Positions 1-8,673 of a stretch of 52,439 nt of DNA are shown one piece after another. The number at the start of each line of letters is the position of its first letter. Position 1 is the stretch's first letter. Made by a program: the position numbers and the translations under genes. The notes beneath the pieces are model-generated. The model was not told the DNA's origin and ran no database searches. It saw only the letters and a program-made list of their open reading frames with translations. Source of the stretch: Granulicella sp. S190 (GTDB taxonomy: Bacteria; Acidobacteriota; Terriglobia; Terriglobales; Acidobacteriaceae); contig NZ_LMUD01000019.1 of assembly GCF_009766095.1 (NCBI RefSeq), forward strand, positions 215,877 to 268,315, given 5' to 3'.

Positions 1-341
1 CGACGAAATCGCCCAGGCACAGTCAACCCCAGCCCAGGCAAAATGAACGTCGGAAAATCGGTTGCCCCATATCTCGATTTTGAGATGTGGGCCTTCGCGC
101 TACGCGCGAGCCGTTCTCCTTCGACAGGCGCCACACTCGGCCCGGCCCACCGGAACGAAAATAAACTTGAAAAAGTTGGCACACTTTCAGCCAGCAAAAA
201 ACACGTTGCTAACAACCAGCCTCAGCCACGCAAGCCACCACAGCTACACCACCAAAACACCACGTCAAAAACACGCATTTCTGCAAAACACCCAGTAAAA
301 ACGCCGAATCACCACGTCAGAAAAATCTATCCGCATAAAAC
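1..341. other. Intergenic region with a hairpin, no gene seen
   Basis: I see no credible gene here. The open frames lack a usual codon pattern and a ribosome binding site. The right part (about 165-340) is A- and C-rich and low in complexity. A hairpin lies at 66-91: CCCATATCTC, a short loop, then GAGATGTGGG, 9 of 10 bases paired. It is followed by GC-rich sequence with alternating CG around 95-110. Together these resemble the palindromic intergenic repeats common in subdivision 1 Acidobacteria, but I see no second copy in this window. Confidence 0.4.
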
Positions 342-1256
342 CTAAAACTGCGTCCGCAGATCTGTCTCAACCACCTTCGACCCCAGCGCCGAATCGCTCA
401 ATCGCAAAGCCAGAGACTTCGCCGAACCGCCCCCGCGCTGAAACTCACTCAAAGCTAACTCCGTCACATCGAATCCACGCCCGGTCAAACGTTCAGCCAG
501 ATCCGTCTCGACCGCGCCCATCAGGATATTTCGCCCTACATTGATCACATTGCAGCCGAACTGTGTAGCCTCTAACTCGCTGACAACAATCCTCTTCTCC
601 GCCGCATAAGCCGCCTCGATCTTCTCAAGCGAAGCCGCATCGAACGCCTCCGGAAAGTACAACAAATACCCGCCGCTTAGAGGCGCAAAACAAAGATCCA
701 GATGATAAAACCGGGGATCCACCAGGTGCAGCGAGGTCACCGGCGTATGCCATGCATCCGCCACATGGCGATGACTATGCCTGCAAGTCCGCACCCCATG
801 CGCCGCCCACAGGTGACCGCCATTGGCGTCAAAGAGCGCATCTCCCTCACCCTCGAACGAAGTCTCCCTCGGCGTCTCCCACAGCAGAAAACCCGCGTCC
901 TGCAACCACTTTCGCAGATGTCCCTCTTCCGTCTGCCGCTGCGGATGAGCGAAGCTCGACACCGCCGCCAGCCCATGCTGAACCACCGCCGCATGAGCCA
1001 CGAACACCATATCCGGCGATCCCTCACGCGCATGCAACAGCCGCACATCCGCCACCTTCTGCAACTGCCGATACAGGCTCTTCCACTGCATAAACGCTGC
1101 ATCCCGCGAGGGCTGATGCAGGTTTCCCGCCATCCACGGGTTGATGACGTAGTCCACATCGTAAAACTCAGGAGGACACATCAAAAATGTCGGGCGGTTG
1201 AAGTGGGGGAGAGGCGCAAAAACAGAGGAGGTCACTGCCGGGCTGCTGGTCATCAT
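342..1256 (-). CDS. Amidinotransferase/arginine deiminase-fold protein (DDAH-like), catalytic Cys replaced by Ser
   Basis: This 304-residue protein has the pentein fold of guanidino-group-modifying enzymes (dimethylarginine dimethylaminohydrolase, arginine deiminase). Visible family motifs are PDMVFVAHAA near residues 81-90 (the usual D-x-V-F-x-A-N/H substrate motif), FEGEGDA at 134-140 and FYHLDLCF at 183-190 with the catalytic-type histidine. The C-terminal EFQRGGGSAKSL at 271-282 is where the family carries its nucleophile in a GG..KCL motif. Here the cysteine position is Ser281 (codon TCT). A true deiminase or dihydrolase needs that cysteine, so activity is doubtful or different. The start has ATG ATG preceded by AGGAA about 10 bases upstream. 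It is a single gene, with a 203-bp gap to the zinc-ribbon gene upstream. Fold assignment is fairly sure; substrate unknown. Confidence 0.75.
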   Translation of the reverse strand: MMTSSPAVTSSVFAPLPHFNRPTFLMCPPEFYDVDYVINPWMAGNLHQPSRDAAFMQWKSLYRQLQKVADVRLLHAREGSPDMVFVAHAAVVQHGLAAVSSFAHPQRQTEEGHLRKWLQDAGFLLWETPRETSFEGEGDALFDANGGHLWAAHGVRTCRHSHRHVADAWHTPVTSLHLVDPRFYHLDLCFAPLSGGYLLYFPEAFDAASLEKIEAAYAAEKRIVVSELEATQFGCNVINVGRNILMGAVETDLAERLTGRGFDVTELALSEFQRGGGSAKSLALRLSDSALGSKVVETDLRTQF

Positions 1257-1409
1257 AAAACGAGGTTCCTACTTTCCAGCGTCGAGTCTGCCCGTCTCAA
1301 ACAACGATCGTCAAGCCTTTGCGAGTAAATTATTTGTACAACTTTGGTGCATCGCCTGTAACGGAACCAAGCCCGCCACGAAGCTATTCAAAAGACAGTC
1401 CCACACACG

Positions 1410-1437
1410 ACAAAGAGCCCGCAAAGGGCTCTTTGTC
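1410..1437 (-). terminator. Hairpin terminator behind the 59-residue zinc-ribbon gene
   Basis: ACAAAGAGCCC, loop GCAAA, GGGCTCTTTGT: an 11-bp perfect stem about 23 bases past the stop codon of the minus-strand microprotein gene. The A/T-rich ends of the stem give a short U stretch on either strand, so it may act in both directions. Confidence 0.75.
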
Positions 1438-1459
1438 CAGACTCTCTTCAAGGAAAATC

Positions 1460-1639
1460 TTAGAGTTTTTCGAAGAAGTCGCACGCCGAGCAGGAGATAT
1501 ACACTCCGCCCGGAGTACCGCGCTCGCGATCCTTCACGCGCTTCACGATGCGGGTCGGTTTGGAGCACTTCGGACAATCCGTGCTCTTGTTAGTATCCAT
1601 GACCTTCTTACGGTCGCCGGTCTTGGCAATCTTCGCCAT
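1460..1639 (-). CDS. 59-residue zinc-ribbon microprotein, function unknown
   Basis: A short gene read directly from the sequence: ATG GCG AAG ATT GCC through to TAA, 59 residues. It begins MAKIAKTGDRKKV and has two CxxC pairs, DCPKC at 21-25 and SCSACDFF at 49-56, about 24 residues apart, which is the spacing of a zinc ribbon. The segment between is basic (TRIVKRVKDRER), suggesting nucleic-acid or ribosome contact, though I do not recognise it as a named ribosomal protein. GGGAGAG lies about 8 bases before the ATG, and a strong hairpin terminator follows. A perfect palindrome lies some 50 bases upstream. The combination of Shine-Dalgarno sequence, cysteine pattern and terminator makes it a confident gene; its role is not known to me. 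Confidence 0.85.
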   Translation of the reverse strand: MAKIAKTGDRKKVMDTNKSTDCPKCSKPTRIVKRVKDRERGTPGGVYISCSACDFFEKL

Positions 1640-1687
1640 AATGCTTGCTCTCCCTAATACGAACGTTACGAATCTTTCGGCCCACGC

Positions 1688-1702
1688 ATTGAATAATTCA
1701 AT
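1688..1702. promoter_or_regulatory. Perfect 15-bp palindrome upstream of the zinc-ribbon gene
   Basis: ATTGAAT-A-ATTCAAT, two 7-base arms about a single central base, lies 49-63 bases before the minus-strand start codon at 1639. On the minus strand TTGAAT could also serve as a -35 element. An operator for a dimeric regulator is possible, but only the symmetry and position support it. Confidence 0.35.
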
Positions 1703-1839
1703 CGGCTGCTACCCTCGCGGGCAAGCAGAATCTCATCATCCGGTGCTTCTCGTAAAGATTGTCCGGGACGAACCGCGGCGGGAATCGAGGAGAAGAACTG
1801 CGAGTAAGGCTCTCCATCAAGTCTACACGACCCGAGCGT

Positions 1840-3084
1840 TTAGTGTGCCTGCGCCAACGAAGCTAGGTTATTGGAAGGTGGTGCAGCAGATGGAGGAGAG
1901 GATTTTCCACCTTTGTTATCGTCCGGAAACTGCACCTTATTGTTGGAACTTCCGGCCGAAGCTGCTTCCCCAGGCTTCAATAGGGTAGGAGCAGAGCTGG
2001 TCTTTTCTGCCGCTCCATCCGGTGCTTTGTCTCCCATCGCCACCTCGCGCGTAGGTTCCGGAGAATTGTAGCCGGCCATCTCGTCTTTATCGTGAATGTC
2101 GATCGGCTTCCCAAGCGCCGCAATCTCCACCACCGTCACACGGTCTCCGACAAACCTCACAAAGCGAATCGTCTGCGGAACATGCCCGTAGATCCACTCC
2201 TCATATCGACCGCCGTTCGCATCTCCGCTGGGTTGATCCCGCATCTTGCTTTCTGGCGCGCCTAAGGCCGCCAGCACCATGCGATGGTTCATTCCCACTA
2301 ACACCTCATGCGCGGCAATGGCCTCCTTCAACATCGGCGGCAACGTATCCGCGTAGGCTTGCTCTGACGTCTTCACCCCAAAGTCAATGACAGGCTCGAG
2401 CAGAGCTTTTACCTCAGGCGCAGAGATCTCAGGCACACGCCCCTCGAAGATCAACGTTATCCTCGATCCGCTCGCCCGTTCGTCATTAACCTGAGTAACC
2501 GGCGCGTCATTCAGCTGCACATGGCGCAAAAACCGATGTTTTACATACGGGCCACCGTTAAGATCCAGCACGATCCGGTCTGGCTTGATCTCCATCGAAG
2601 TAATGATGACGCGGTCTCCAAGCGCAGCAGCCTCACCCTTCTGATAGATCAGTTTTTTGTAGTCAGCACCACCCGGGCTGATCGGGCCATTGGCACGCAG
2701 GGTCACACTCGGACTTACCGGCAGTGCGCGATGAGCAAACCCTTGCTCCGCTTCAAGATTTCGAACCAGCTCCCGTCGTCCACGCTCCGTCATAGGAGTG
2801 TCCTGAAGAGAGACATGCGTAGGAGAAAAATCCGTCGAGATATCCGCAGTCGCAGTCTTCTCTCCAACCACGAAGACCTGACCTGAGATCGTCTTCAGCG
2901 AGAGGGCCAGGAGACCTAGCAGCATAGCCGATCTGTACGGGAAGAGTGCCACCGGAGCACCTCGGAGTAACACCAGCTTGCGCCTTCTCTTCCCCTTTTG
3001 ACAAGAGCCAATCTGCATAATTTCGACCAGACCACAAGGTTTTCTCTGGATAGCAGCCGGATTCAAATCAAGATGAAGCCCCAC
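1840..3084 (-). CDS. Exported protein of unknown function
   Basis: A protein of up to 414 residues that I cannot place in a named family. The reading frame opens with GTG at 3084, six bases after the CPBP gene stop. Better signal-peptide starts are ATG at 3018 or GTG at 2973, which puts a short basic segment before the hydrophobic stretch AMLLGLLALSLKTISGQ. The mature part has regions rich in beta-type residues (about 140-330), including HRMVLAALGAPESKMRD and the aromatic run EEWIYGHVPQTIRFVRF. The tail after about residue 340 is low-complexity and rich in P, S, A and N. No catalytic motif is visible. It appears to be the last gene of a dnaE-accA-CPBP-unknown series and is probably anchored in the membrane or released into the periplasm. 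Confidence 0.65.
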   Translation of the reverse strand: MGLHLDLNPAAIQRKPCGLVEIMQIGSCQKGKRRRKLVLLRGAPVALFPYRSAMLLGLLALSLKTISGQVFVVGEKTATADISTDFSPTHVSLQDTPMTERGRRELVRNLEAEQGFAHRALPVSPSVTLRANGPISPGGADYKKLIYQKGEAAALGDRVIITSMEIKPDRIVLDLNGGPYVKHRFLRHVQLNDAPVTQVNDERASGSRITLIFEGRVPEISAPEVKALLEPVIDFGVKTSEQAYADTLPPMLKEAIAAHEVLVGMNHRMVLAALGAPESKMRDQPSGDANGGRYEEWIYGHVPQTIRFVRFVGDRVTVVEIAALGKPIDIHDKDEMAGYNSPEPTREVAMGDKAPDGAAEKTSSAPTLLKPGEAASAGSSNNKVQFPDDNKGGKSSPPSAAPPSNNLASLAQAH

Positions 3085-3090
3085 CCCCCG

Positions 3091-4125
3091 CTAAAACTTG
3101 GGTTCATCGTCAACGGAACGTGTCTGAGGCGTTACTGGAAGAATCTGGACAAGCGAAGCCGCGGCTGCAGGTCTGGCCTCCTGCTCCATTGCTGCATGCG
3201 CTGCGGGCGGTGGCACCTCAATGGCGTAGCCGCCTGCAACAATCGGCCTATGTGTGTAATCCCATGCGTAGTCACGTGTGATGCGCACCAGGACCACCAG
3301 GCCAGCAAGAAGAACTGCTGCCGTGAAAAGTGCACCTTCCGGACCGTAGTCGCCGCCGGTCAGCCAAAGCGGTCCAAACGCCCGCGTCTGCACCACGCTG
3401 GCGAAGTCGTTGATCCCACTCACAGGAAGTCCAAACAGGATGCCTATGCTCGCATTCCAGGCAAAGTGCAGCCCCCATGGCAGCCACAATCCATGAGTTC
3501 TCAACCAGGCTATCGAGAGTAGCAATCCCGCGAGCATCGTGACTATCACGCTTGTCCAGGTAGCTCCCGGGTTGAGCGCATGTCCAAGTCCGAATAACAA
3601 CGACATGCTGATAGTCGCTGCAACAGGCCCAATAGCTTCAATCAAACGCCGGAAGGGATAGCCACGAAACGCAACCTCTTCAGCCAAAGCCGCAACCGCC
3701 AGCGTCACGAGATTCAACAGCAAGAGCCATATTGCGCGCGGCTGAATCCACAACTGCACACTCAACCGTCCGGCAAGTGCCATCGGAAGGACAGTCATGA
3801 CGACGCAACCCCAGCCGACGGCGACTCCGAGGATCCACTCCCTACGAGAGGTAGCCCGTTTCGGTAGTCCAAGAACTTCGCGCAAAGTCGAATGGCGTCG
3901 CGCTATCGCCTGAAGGATCGAAAACCCAACTGCTAACAAAAAGAGAAGGAACAACGCAGCGAGCAGAGGCTGGCTGGAAGCGAGATCAAATCGCTCCGAC
4001 AGACCGCGAGCGGCTCGTCCTGCCAAAACATCCGAGGCGAGAAACCAGGTCGCGGAGGTTACGAAGAGCGCCAGTTGCAGGGTGCGCTCAGAGCGGCCTG
4101 AGTGTATCGGATTGAACGCTTGCAA
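3091..4125 (-). CDS. CPBP family intramembrane metalloprotease (CAAX protease/Abi type)
   Basis: A 344-residue polytopic membrane protein with the three hallmarks of the CPBP (Rce1/Abi) family: EEVAFRG near residue 148 (the EExxxR motif), FGLGHALNP about 30 residues later with the second metal-binding histidine, and LHFAWNASIGI with the HxxxN motif. About eight hydrophobic segments surround them. These enzymes are membrane-embedded glutamate-type or metal proteases; in bacteria their roles are mostly unknown, with some acting in bacteriocin immunity. The C-terminal 40 residues are soluble and rich in A and P. It sits 31 bp after accA and 6 bp before the next gene, so it is likely co-transcribed. 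No neighbour suggests a substrate. Confidence 0.85.
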   Translation of the reverse strand: MQAFNPIHSGRSERTLQLALFVTSATWFLASDVLAGRAARGLSERFDLASSQPLLAALFLLFLLAVGFSILQAIARRHSTLREVLGLPKRATSRREWILGVAVGWGCVVMTVLPMALAGRLSVQLWIQPRAIWLLLLNLVTLAVAALAEEVAFRGYPFRRLIEAIGPVAATISMSLLFGLGHALNPGATWTSVIVTMLAGLLLSIAWLRTHGLWLPWGLHFAWNASIGILFGLPVSGINDFASVVQTRAFGPLWLTGGDYGPEGALFTAAVLLAGLVVLVRITRDYAWDYTHRPIVAGGYAIEVPPPAAHAAMEQEARPAAAASLVQILPVTPQTRSVDDEPKF

Positions 4126-4156
4126 CGCTGACTACTCCAGTGAGGTTCGTAGACCG

Positions 4157-5014
4157 CTAAGCGGTGGTGTAAAACTGCGCAATATTGCGAAACTTGGTGT
4201 AGCGCTGCTCCAGCAGTGACTCGACGGGCAGTGCACGAAGACTCGCGAGATGACTTTGCAGTCTCTCGTCCACCAGCGCCATAGCCTCTTCAGGGTTGTT
4301 CTGTGTCCCACCCCAAGGCTCCGGCAGCACCTCATCGACGCAACCAAGCAGCTTCACATCGACCGCCGTATATTTCAGAGCGGCTGCGGCCTGTTGCTTC
4401 TTTCCGGCGTCCTTCCACATAATCGACGCACAGCCCTCCGGAGAGATCACAGAGTAGATCGCGTTTTCGAGCATCAGCACACGATCTGCAACCGCCAGAG
4501 CCAACGCACCCCCAGATCCACCCTCCCCGGTAATCGTCGCAATGGTAGGCACACGTAGCCGTGACATCTCTAGGAGGTTCCGAGCAATGGCCTCCCCCTG
4601 GCCCCGCTCCTCTGCTCCAATACCAGGATTCGCCCCGGCCAGATCGAGAAACGTAAAGACAGGTCGGCCAAACTTCTCTGCAATCTTCATCGCCCGTAAA
4701 GCCTTGCGATACCCTTCGGGATCGGGGCTTCCGAACTTGCGCGCCACACGCTCCTTCAGGGTGCGTCCTTTCAGGTTACCCACCACTAATACGGGTTCGC
4801 CGTGAAAGAAAGCCATGCCGCAGGTCATCGCAGCGTCATCGCCAAAGGCTCGGTCGCCGTGAATCTCGCTGAAGTCGGTAAACAACGCTGCAATGAAGTC
4901 CATCGGGTAGGGACGCTGTGGGTGCCGTGCCAGCTCCGTCTTGATCCAAGCCTCGGGAGTTGGTGCGGATGCTGCCTGGGAGTGCGCTGTTCTTCCGGTC
5001 TCGTGTTCTGCCAT
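4157..5014 (-). CDS. accA: Acetyl-CoA carboxylase carboxyltransferase subunit alpha
   Basis: AccA pairs with AccD to transfer a carboxyl group from biotin to acetyl-CoA, giving malonyl-CoA for fatty acid synthesis. The 285-residue protein shows the crotonase-like carboxyltransferase core: GDRAFGDD near 53, the PVLVVGNLKGR strand, GAEERGQGEAIARNL at 133-147 and GEGGSGGALAL with the oxyanion-forming glycines. It is about 30-35 residues shorter than the E. coli protein and lacks most of the N-terminal helical segment. The usual DTPGAYPG stretch reads DLAGANPG at 124-131. The start ATG has no strong ribosome binding site, and no alternative upstream start is apparent. accD is not in the window. 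It lies 50 bp downstream of dnaE. Confidence 0.93.
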   Translation of the reverse strand: MAEHETGRTAHSQAASAPTPEAWIKTELARHPQRPYPMDFIAALFTDFSEIHGDRAFGDDAAMTCGMAFFHGEPVLVVGNLKGRTLKERVARKFGSPDPEGYRKALRAMKIAEKFGRPVFTFLDLAGANPGIGAEERGQGEAIARNLLEMSRLRVPTIATITGEGGSGGALALAVADRVLMLENAIYSVISPEGCASIMWKDAGKKQQAAAALKYTAVDVKLLGCVDEVLPEPWGGTQNNPEEAMALVDERLQSHLASLRALPVESLLEQRYTKFRNIAQFYTTA

Positions 5015-5064
5015 TGTCTAAGGATGCTTCGTTGCTGCTCTAATGATTGTATGGCATCGACGGC

Positions 5065-8000
5065 CTAGTCGATGATCCGAACCCCTCCTCGGCCCACCAA
5101 CTCTTCAACCCTTTCAATAAAAAGTTTATCCGCGGCTACGAGGCAATTATGTGGCTCGAGCACTGCGCAAAACTCTCCCGGCTCTTCAAGATCCAGCAGC
5201 AGCTTCCCTTTACCCGGTGCACCCAGCAGAATGGCATGCAGCTTCTCCAGCAGTGCCGTATCAGGGTTATGGAGCGGCACTTTGATCCGCAGAGAATCGG
5301 GCAGCTTGATCTTCACGTCCTCAAGAGCCTGAATACTTGAGACCGCCAGCTTCGGCGCCGAGTCCTCCTCGCCCCGCAGTACGCCCCGAACCACCACGGG
5401 TACATCGATCTTCAGCTTCTCTGCCAGCTTCTCGTAGGACTGCGGAAACGCAATCAGTTCGATCTTGCCGACAGTATCCTCAAGCGAAGCCTGCGCATAC
5501 ATCTCTCCGGAGCGCTTGGACTTCGCTACCTTCAGGCCGGTGATTACCCCGGCAATCGAGATCTCGTTCTGCGGCTCCTCGTTGCGACCACGGCGGAAGA
5601 CCTGCGGCTCCGGCTTCATCTCGCACGCAGTCGCGGTATCGATGACCTTCATGTTTCGCAGCTTCTCGCGGTACTTATCCATCGGATGCCCTGAGACAAA
5701 GAATCCCAGCACCTCTTTTTCGTTTTGCAGGCGAGTATGTTCGTCCCACTCCGCAACGCCGGGCAAAGCGTCTTCCCCATGATTTGAGGCGGAGGGATGC
5801 AGATCCGAGTCGAAGATCCCGAACAAGCCATGCTGACCCGCAGCTTCATCACGTTGCGACTTCTGCGCCCGTTCCATCGCTTTATCGAGAGCGCCGCACA
5901 AAGCTGCCCTTCCCCCAAACGCATCCATTGCGCCGGCTTTGATCAGTGACTCCAGCACTCGCTTGTTCAGCAAGCGCAGATCCACTTTCTCGCAGAACTC
6001 CCACAAGCTGGAGAACCCGGGCTTCCCTGCTGCCTGCAACGCCGTTCGGGCCGCGATGATCGACTCGATCGCGTTATGTCCTACATTCTTGATCGCCGCC
6101 AGACCAAATCCAATCGCGCCGTTGATCGGTGTGAAGTTCGCATCTGAAACCTGTACATTTGGCGGCACAACCGAGATGTTCATCTCGCGGCACTCCGAGA
6201 TGTACTTCACGACATTCTCAGGCTTCGACGTTTCACTCGTCAGCAACGCCGCCATAAACTCCACTGGATAATGAGTCTTCAGCCACGCCGTGTGATAGGC
6301 CAGAAGCGCATATGCCGCCGAGTGCGATTTATTGAATCCATACCCGGCAAACTGCGCCATCAGGTCGAAGATCTTCCCTGCCGTATCTTTCGGGTGTTTA
6401 TTAGCAGCGGCACCGCTCATAAAGCGATCTCGCTGCTTTGCCATCTCAGCCGGATCCTTCTTGCCCATCGCGCGCCGCAACAGATCGGAATCGCCCAGCG
6501 AATATCCCGCCAGCACGTTAGAAATTTGCATCACTTGTTCCTGATACACGATGACCCCGAGCGTCTCGCGCAGAATCATCTCAAGCTCAGGCAACTCATA
6601 GCTCACCGCCCGCCGTCCCCACTTACGCTCGATGAAGTCGTCGATCATCCCACCCTGGATCGGCCCGGGACGGTACAAAGCATTCAGTGCGGTGAGATCC
6701 TCGACCGTATTCGGCTTGTATCTGCGCAGAACGTCGCGCATTCCTCCTGACTCAAACTGAAATACGCCAGAGGTGAGCGCACGATGGTAGACCTGTTCGT
6801 AGGTCTTCACGTCGTCCAGCGGCACCGTCGACATGTCTACATCGATCCCCGTCGTCGACTTGATCAGCTTCAACGCATCGTCGATAACCGTGAGCGTTGT
6901 CAGTCCAAGGAAGTCCATCTTCAAAAGACCCATCTTCTCGACGGCCTTCATGTCATACGCGGTCACGATATCGTCGTTCTTCGCGCGTGTTACCGGAACC
7001 AGCTCCGTCAGCGGCTTTGGCGCGATCACCACGCCCGCAGCGTGTACCCCCGCACCACGCACCAACCCTTCCAGACGTAGCGCCGCATCAATCAATTCCT
7101 TGATCTTAGGGTCGCCCTCGTACGCCCCCGCCAGCGTTGGCGAATCCTTCAGCGCCTGGTCGATAGTGATCCCAATCGTCGGCGGAATCATCTTCGCGAT
7201 GCGATCAACCTCGCCGTAAGGCATATCCAGTGCGCGTCCCACGTCCTTGATCGCCGCCTTAGCCGCCATCGTGTTGAACGTGATGATCTGCGCAACCTGA
7301 TCCCGGCCATACTTACGATTGACGTACTCAATCACCTCGCCGCGACGGTTCATGCAAAAGTCGATATCAATATCCGGCATCGACACACGCTCCGGATTGA
7401 GGAACCGCTCAAACAGCAGCTCATTCTGCAGCGGATCGATATCCGTAATCTGCATCACGTAGGCCACCAGCGATCCCGCGGCCGATCCACGTCCAGGCCC
7501 CACTGGAATATTCTGCTCGCGCGCATATTTGATAAAGTCCCAGACAATCATGAAATAGCCGGGAAACTTCATCTGTTTGATGATGTTTAGTTCGCGATCT
7601 AATCGCTCGTGATAATCAAGGGTGGTTTTCTTCAGCAACCCTCTGGACCGTAGATGAGCGACCGCTGTCTCCAGCCGCATCTCTAATCCCTTGCGGCATA
7701 CCTGTTCGAAGTAGCTATCTAGCGTCTCTCCCACGGGCACCGTAAAGTCCGGAAAGGGATTATCCACCTTCATCATCTTCACGTTGCAGCGATCGACGAA
7801 CTGCATCGTCCGCGTGCACACCTCGGGATTCTGCGAGAACGTCCGCAGCATCTCCTCCGCGCTCTTGATGTAGAACTCCTGCGTGTCGAACTTGAAGCGC
7901 TTCGGGTCGTTCATGCTACCCGCCGTCTGTACGCAGAGCAGAATCTCGTGCGCTCGCGAATCATCAGCCGCCACATAGTGACTGTCGTTGGTTGCGATCA

Positions 8001-8601
8001 GAGGAATATCAAGATCGCGTTCCATCTTGAAGAGAGCGTCGCAGACAGCCTTATCCGGAGCGAGACCATGATCCTGGATCTCGAGGAAGTAGTTTCCCTT
8101 TCCGAAGAGATCCTGGTAGAAGCCCGCAGTACGCTTAGCCTCATCGTACTTGTCGTCCATCAAGAACTGATTCACTTCCCCGGCAAGACAGCCGGAGAAT
8201 CCAATCAACCCCTCCGAGTGCTTCGCAAGAAAGTCTTTCGACACGCGAGGCTTGCGATAAAACCCATGCAGCGCCGCCTCGCTCGTCAGTCGGACCAGGT
8301 TTCTGTAGCCTTCCTGATTCTCTGCGAGTACCAGAAGGTGGTTGTACTTGTCTCCCTCAGGTGCCGCGCGATGGTCTTCGTTTTTGCAGATATAGAGTTC
8401 GCAGCCAAGTATCGGCTTAATCCCCTTCTTCTGCATTGCGTCGAAGAAGTGCACAGCGCCGTACATGTTTCCATGGTCGGTCATAGCTGCCGCGGTCTGG
8501 CCAACTTTGCTTAGATGCCCCGCGAGCTTATCCACATCGCAGGCGCCATCGAGAAGGGAGTAATCCGTATGAAGATGAAGGTGGGTAAACTCTGCTGCCA
8601 T
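5065..8601 (-). CDS. dnaE: DNA polymerase III subunit alpha
   Basis: The replicative polymerase catalytic subunit, 1178 residues, close to the usual 1160 for DnaE1. The N-terminal PHP domain starts HLHLHTDYSLLDGA and keeps most metal-ligand motifs (MTDHGNMYG, NDSHYV). The palm carries GPGRGSAAGSLVAY, then MPDIDIDFCMNRR with two catalytic aspartates, and the third in LKMDFLGLTTL. The fingers, the beta-binding region and a C-terminal OB fold (ISIAGVITGLKVAKSKRSGE) follow. ATG at 8601 is directly abutted by AGAGGG, a tight spacing. Downstream are accA and the CPBP gene in the same direction, and a 72-bp divergent gap separates it from the DUF3592-like gene. Confidence 0.97.
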   Translation of the reverse strand: MAAEFTHLHLHTDYSLLDGACDVDKLAGHLSKVGQTAAAMTDHGNMYGAVHFFDAMQKKGIKPILGCELYICKNEDHRAAPEGDKYNHLLVLAENQEGYRNLVRLTSEAALHGFYRKPRVSKDFLAKHSEGLIGFSGCLAGEVNQFLMDDKYDEAKRTAGFYQDLFGKGNYFLEIQDHGLAPDKAVCDALFKMERDLDIPLIATNDSHYVAADDSRAHEILLCVQTAGSMNDPKRFKFDTQEFYIKSAEEMLRTFSQNPEVCTRTMQFVDRCNVKMMKVDNPFPDFTVPVGETLDSYFEQVCRKGLEMRLETAVAHLRSRGLLKKTTLDYHERLDRELNIIKQMKFPGYFMIVWDFIKYAREQNIPVGPGRGSAAGSLVAYVMQITDIDPLQNELLFERFLNPERVSMPDIDIDFCMNRRGEVIEYVNRKYGRDQVAQIITFNTMAAKAAIKDVGRALDMPYGEVDRIAKMIPPTIGITIDQALKDSPTLAGAYEGDPKIKELIDAALRLEGLVRGAGVHAAGVVIAPKPLTELVPVTRAKNDDIVTAYDMKAVEKMGLLKMDFLGLTTLTVIDDALKLIKSTTGIDVDMSTVPLDDVKTYEQVYHRALTSGVFQFESGGMRDVLRRYKPNTVEDLTALNALYRPGPIQGGMIDDFIERKWGRRAVSYELPELEMILRETLGVIVYQEQVMQISNVLAGYSLGDSDLLRRAMGKKDPAEMAKQRDRFMSGAAANKHPKDTAGKIFDLMAQFAGYGFNKSHSAAYALLAYHTAWLKTHYPVEFMAALLTSETSKPENVVKYISECREMNISVVPPNVQVSDANFTPINGAIGFGLAAIKNVGHNAIESIIAARTALQAAGKPGFSSLWEFCEKVDLRLLNKRVLESLIKAGAMDAFGGRAALCGALDKAMERAQKSQRDEAAGQHGLFGIFDSDLHPSASNHGEDALPGVAEWDEHTRLQNEKEVLGFFVSGHPMDKYREKLRNMKVIDTATACEMKPEPQVFRRGRNEEPQNEISIAGVITGLKVAKSKRSGEMYAQASLEDTVGKIELIAFPQSYEKLAEKLKIDVPVVVRGVLRGEEDSAPKLAVSSIQALEDVKIKLPDSLRIKVPLHNPDTALLEKLHAILLGAPGKGKLLLDLEEPGEFCAVLEPHNCLVAADKLFIERVEELVGRGGVRIID

Positions 8602-8673
8602 CCCTCTAGTTTAGAGCCCGCAGTCCCTTAGGAAAACACGTCCCCAATTGTCGTATTAGAATCGTTAGCCAAG

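Noticed and set aside
175..195. Possible sigma-54 site TTGGCACACTTTCAGC
   Set aside because: Spacing between GG and GC is one base too long and no gene follows on that strand.
1840..8601. A phage-defence or bacteriocin-immunity cluster around the CPBP (Abi-type) protease gene
   Set aside because: Neighbours are dnaE and accA in one likely operon; no toxin, nuclease, recombinase or other defence gene is present.
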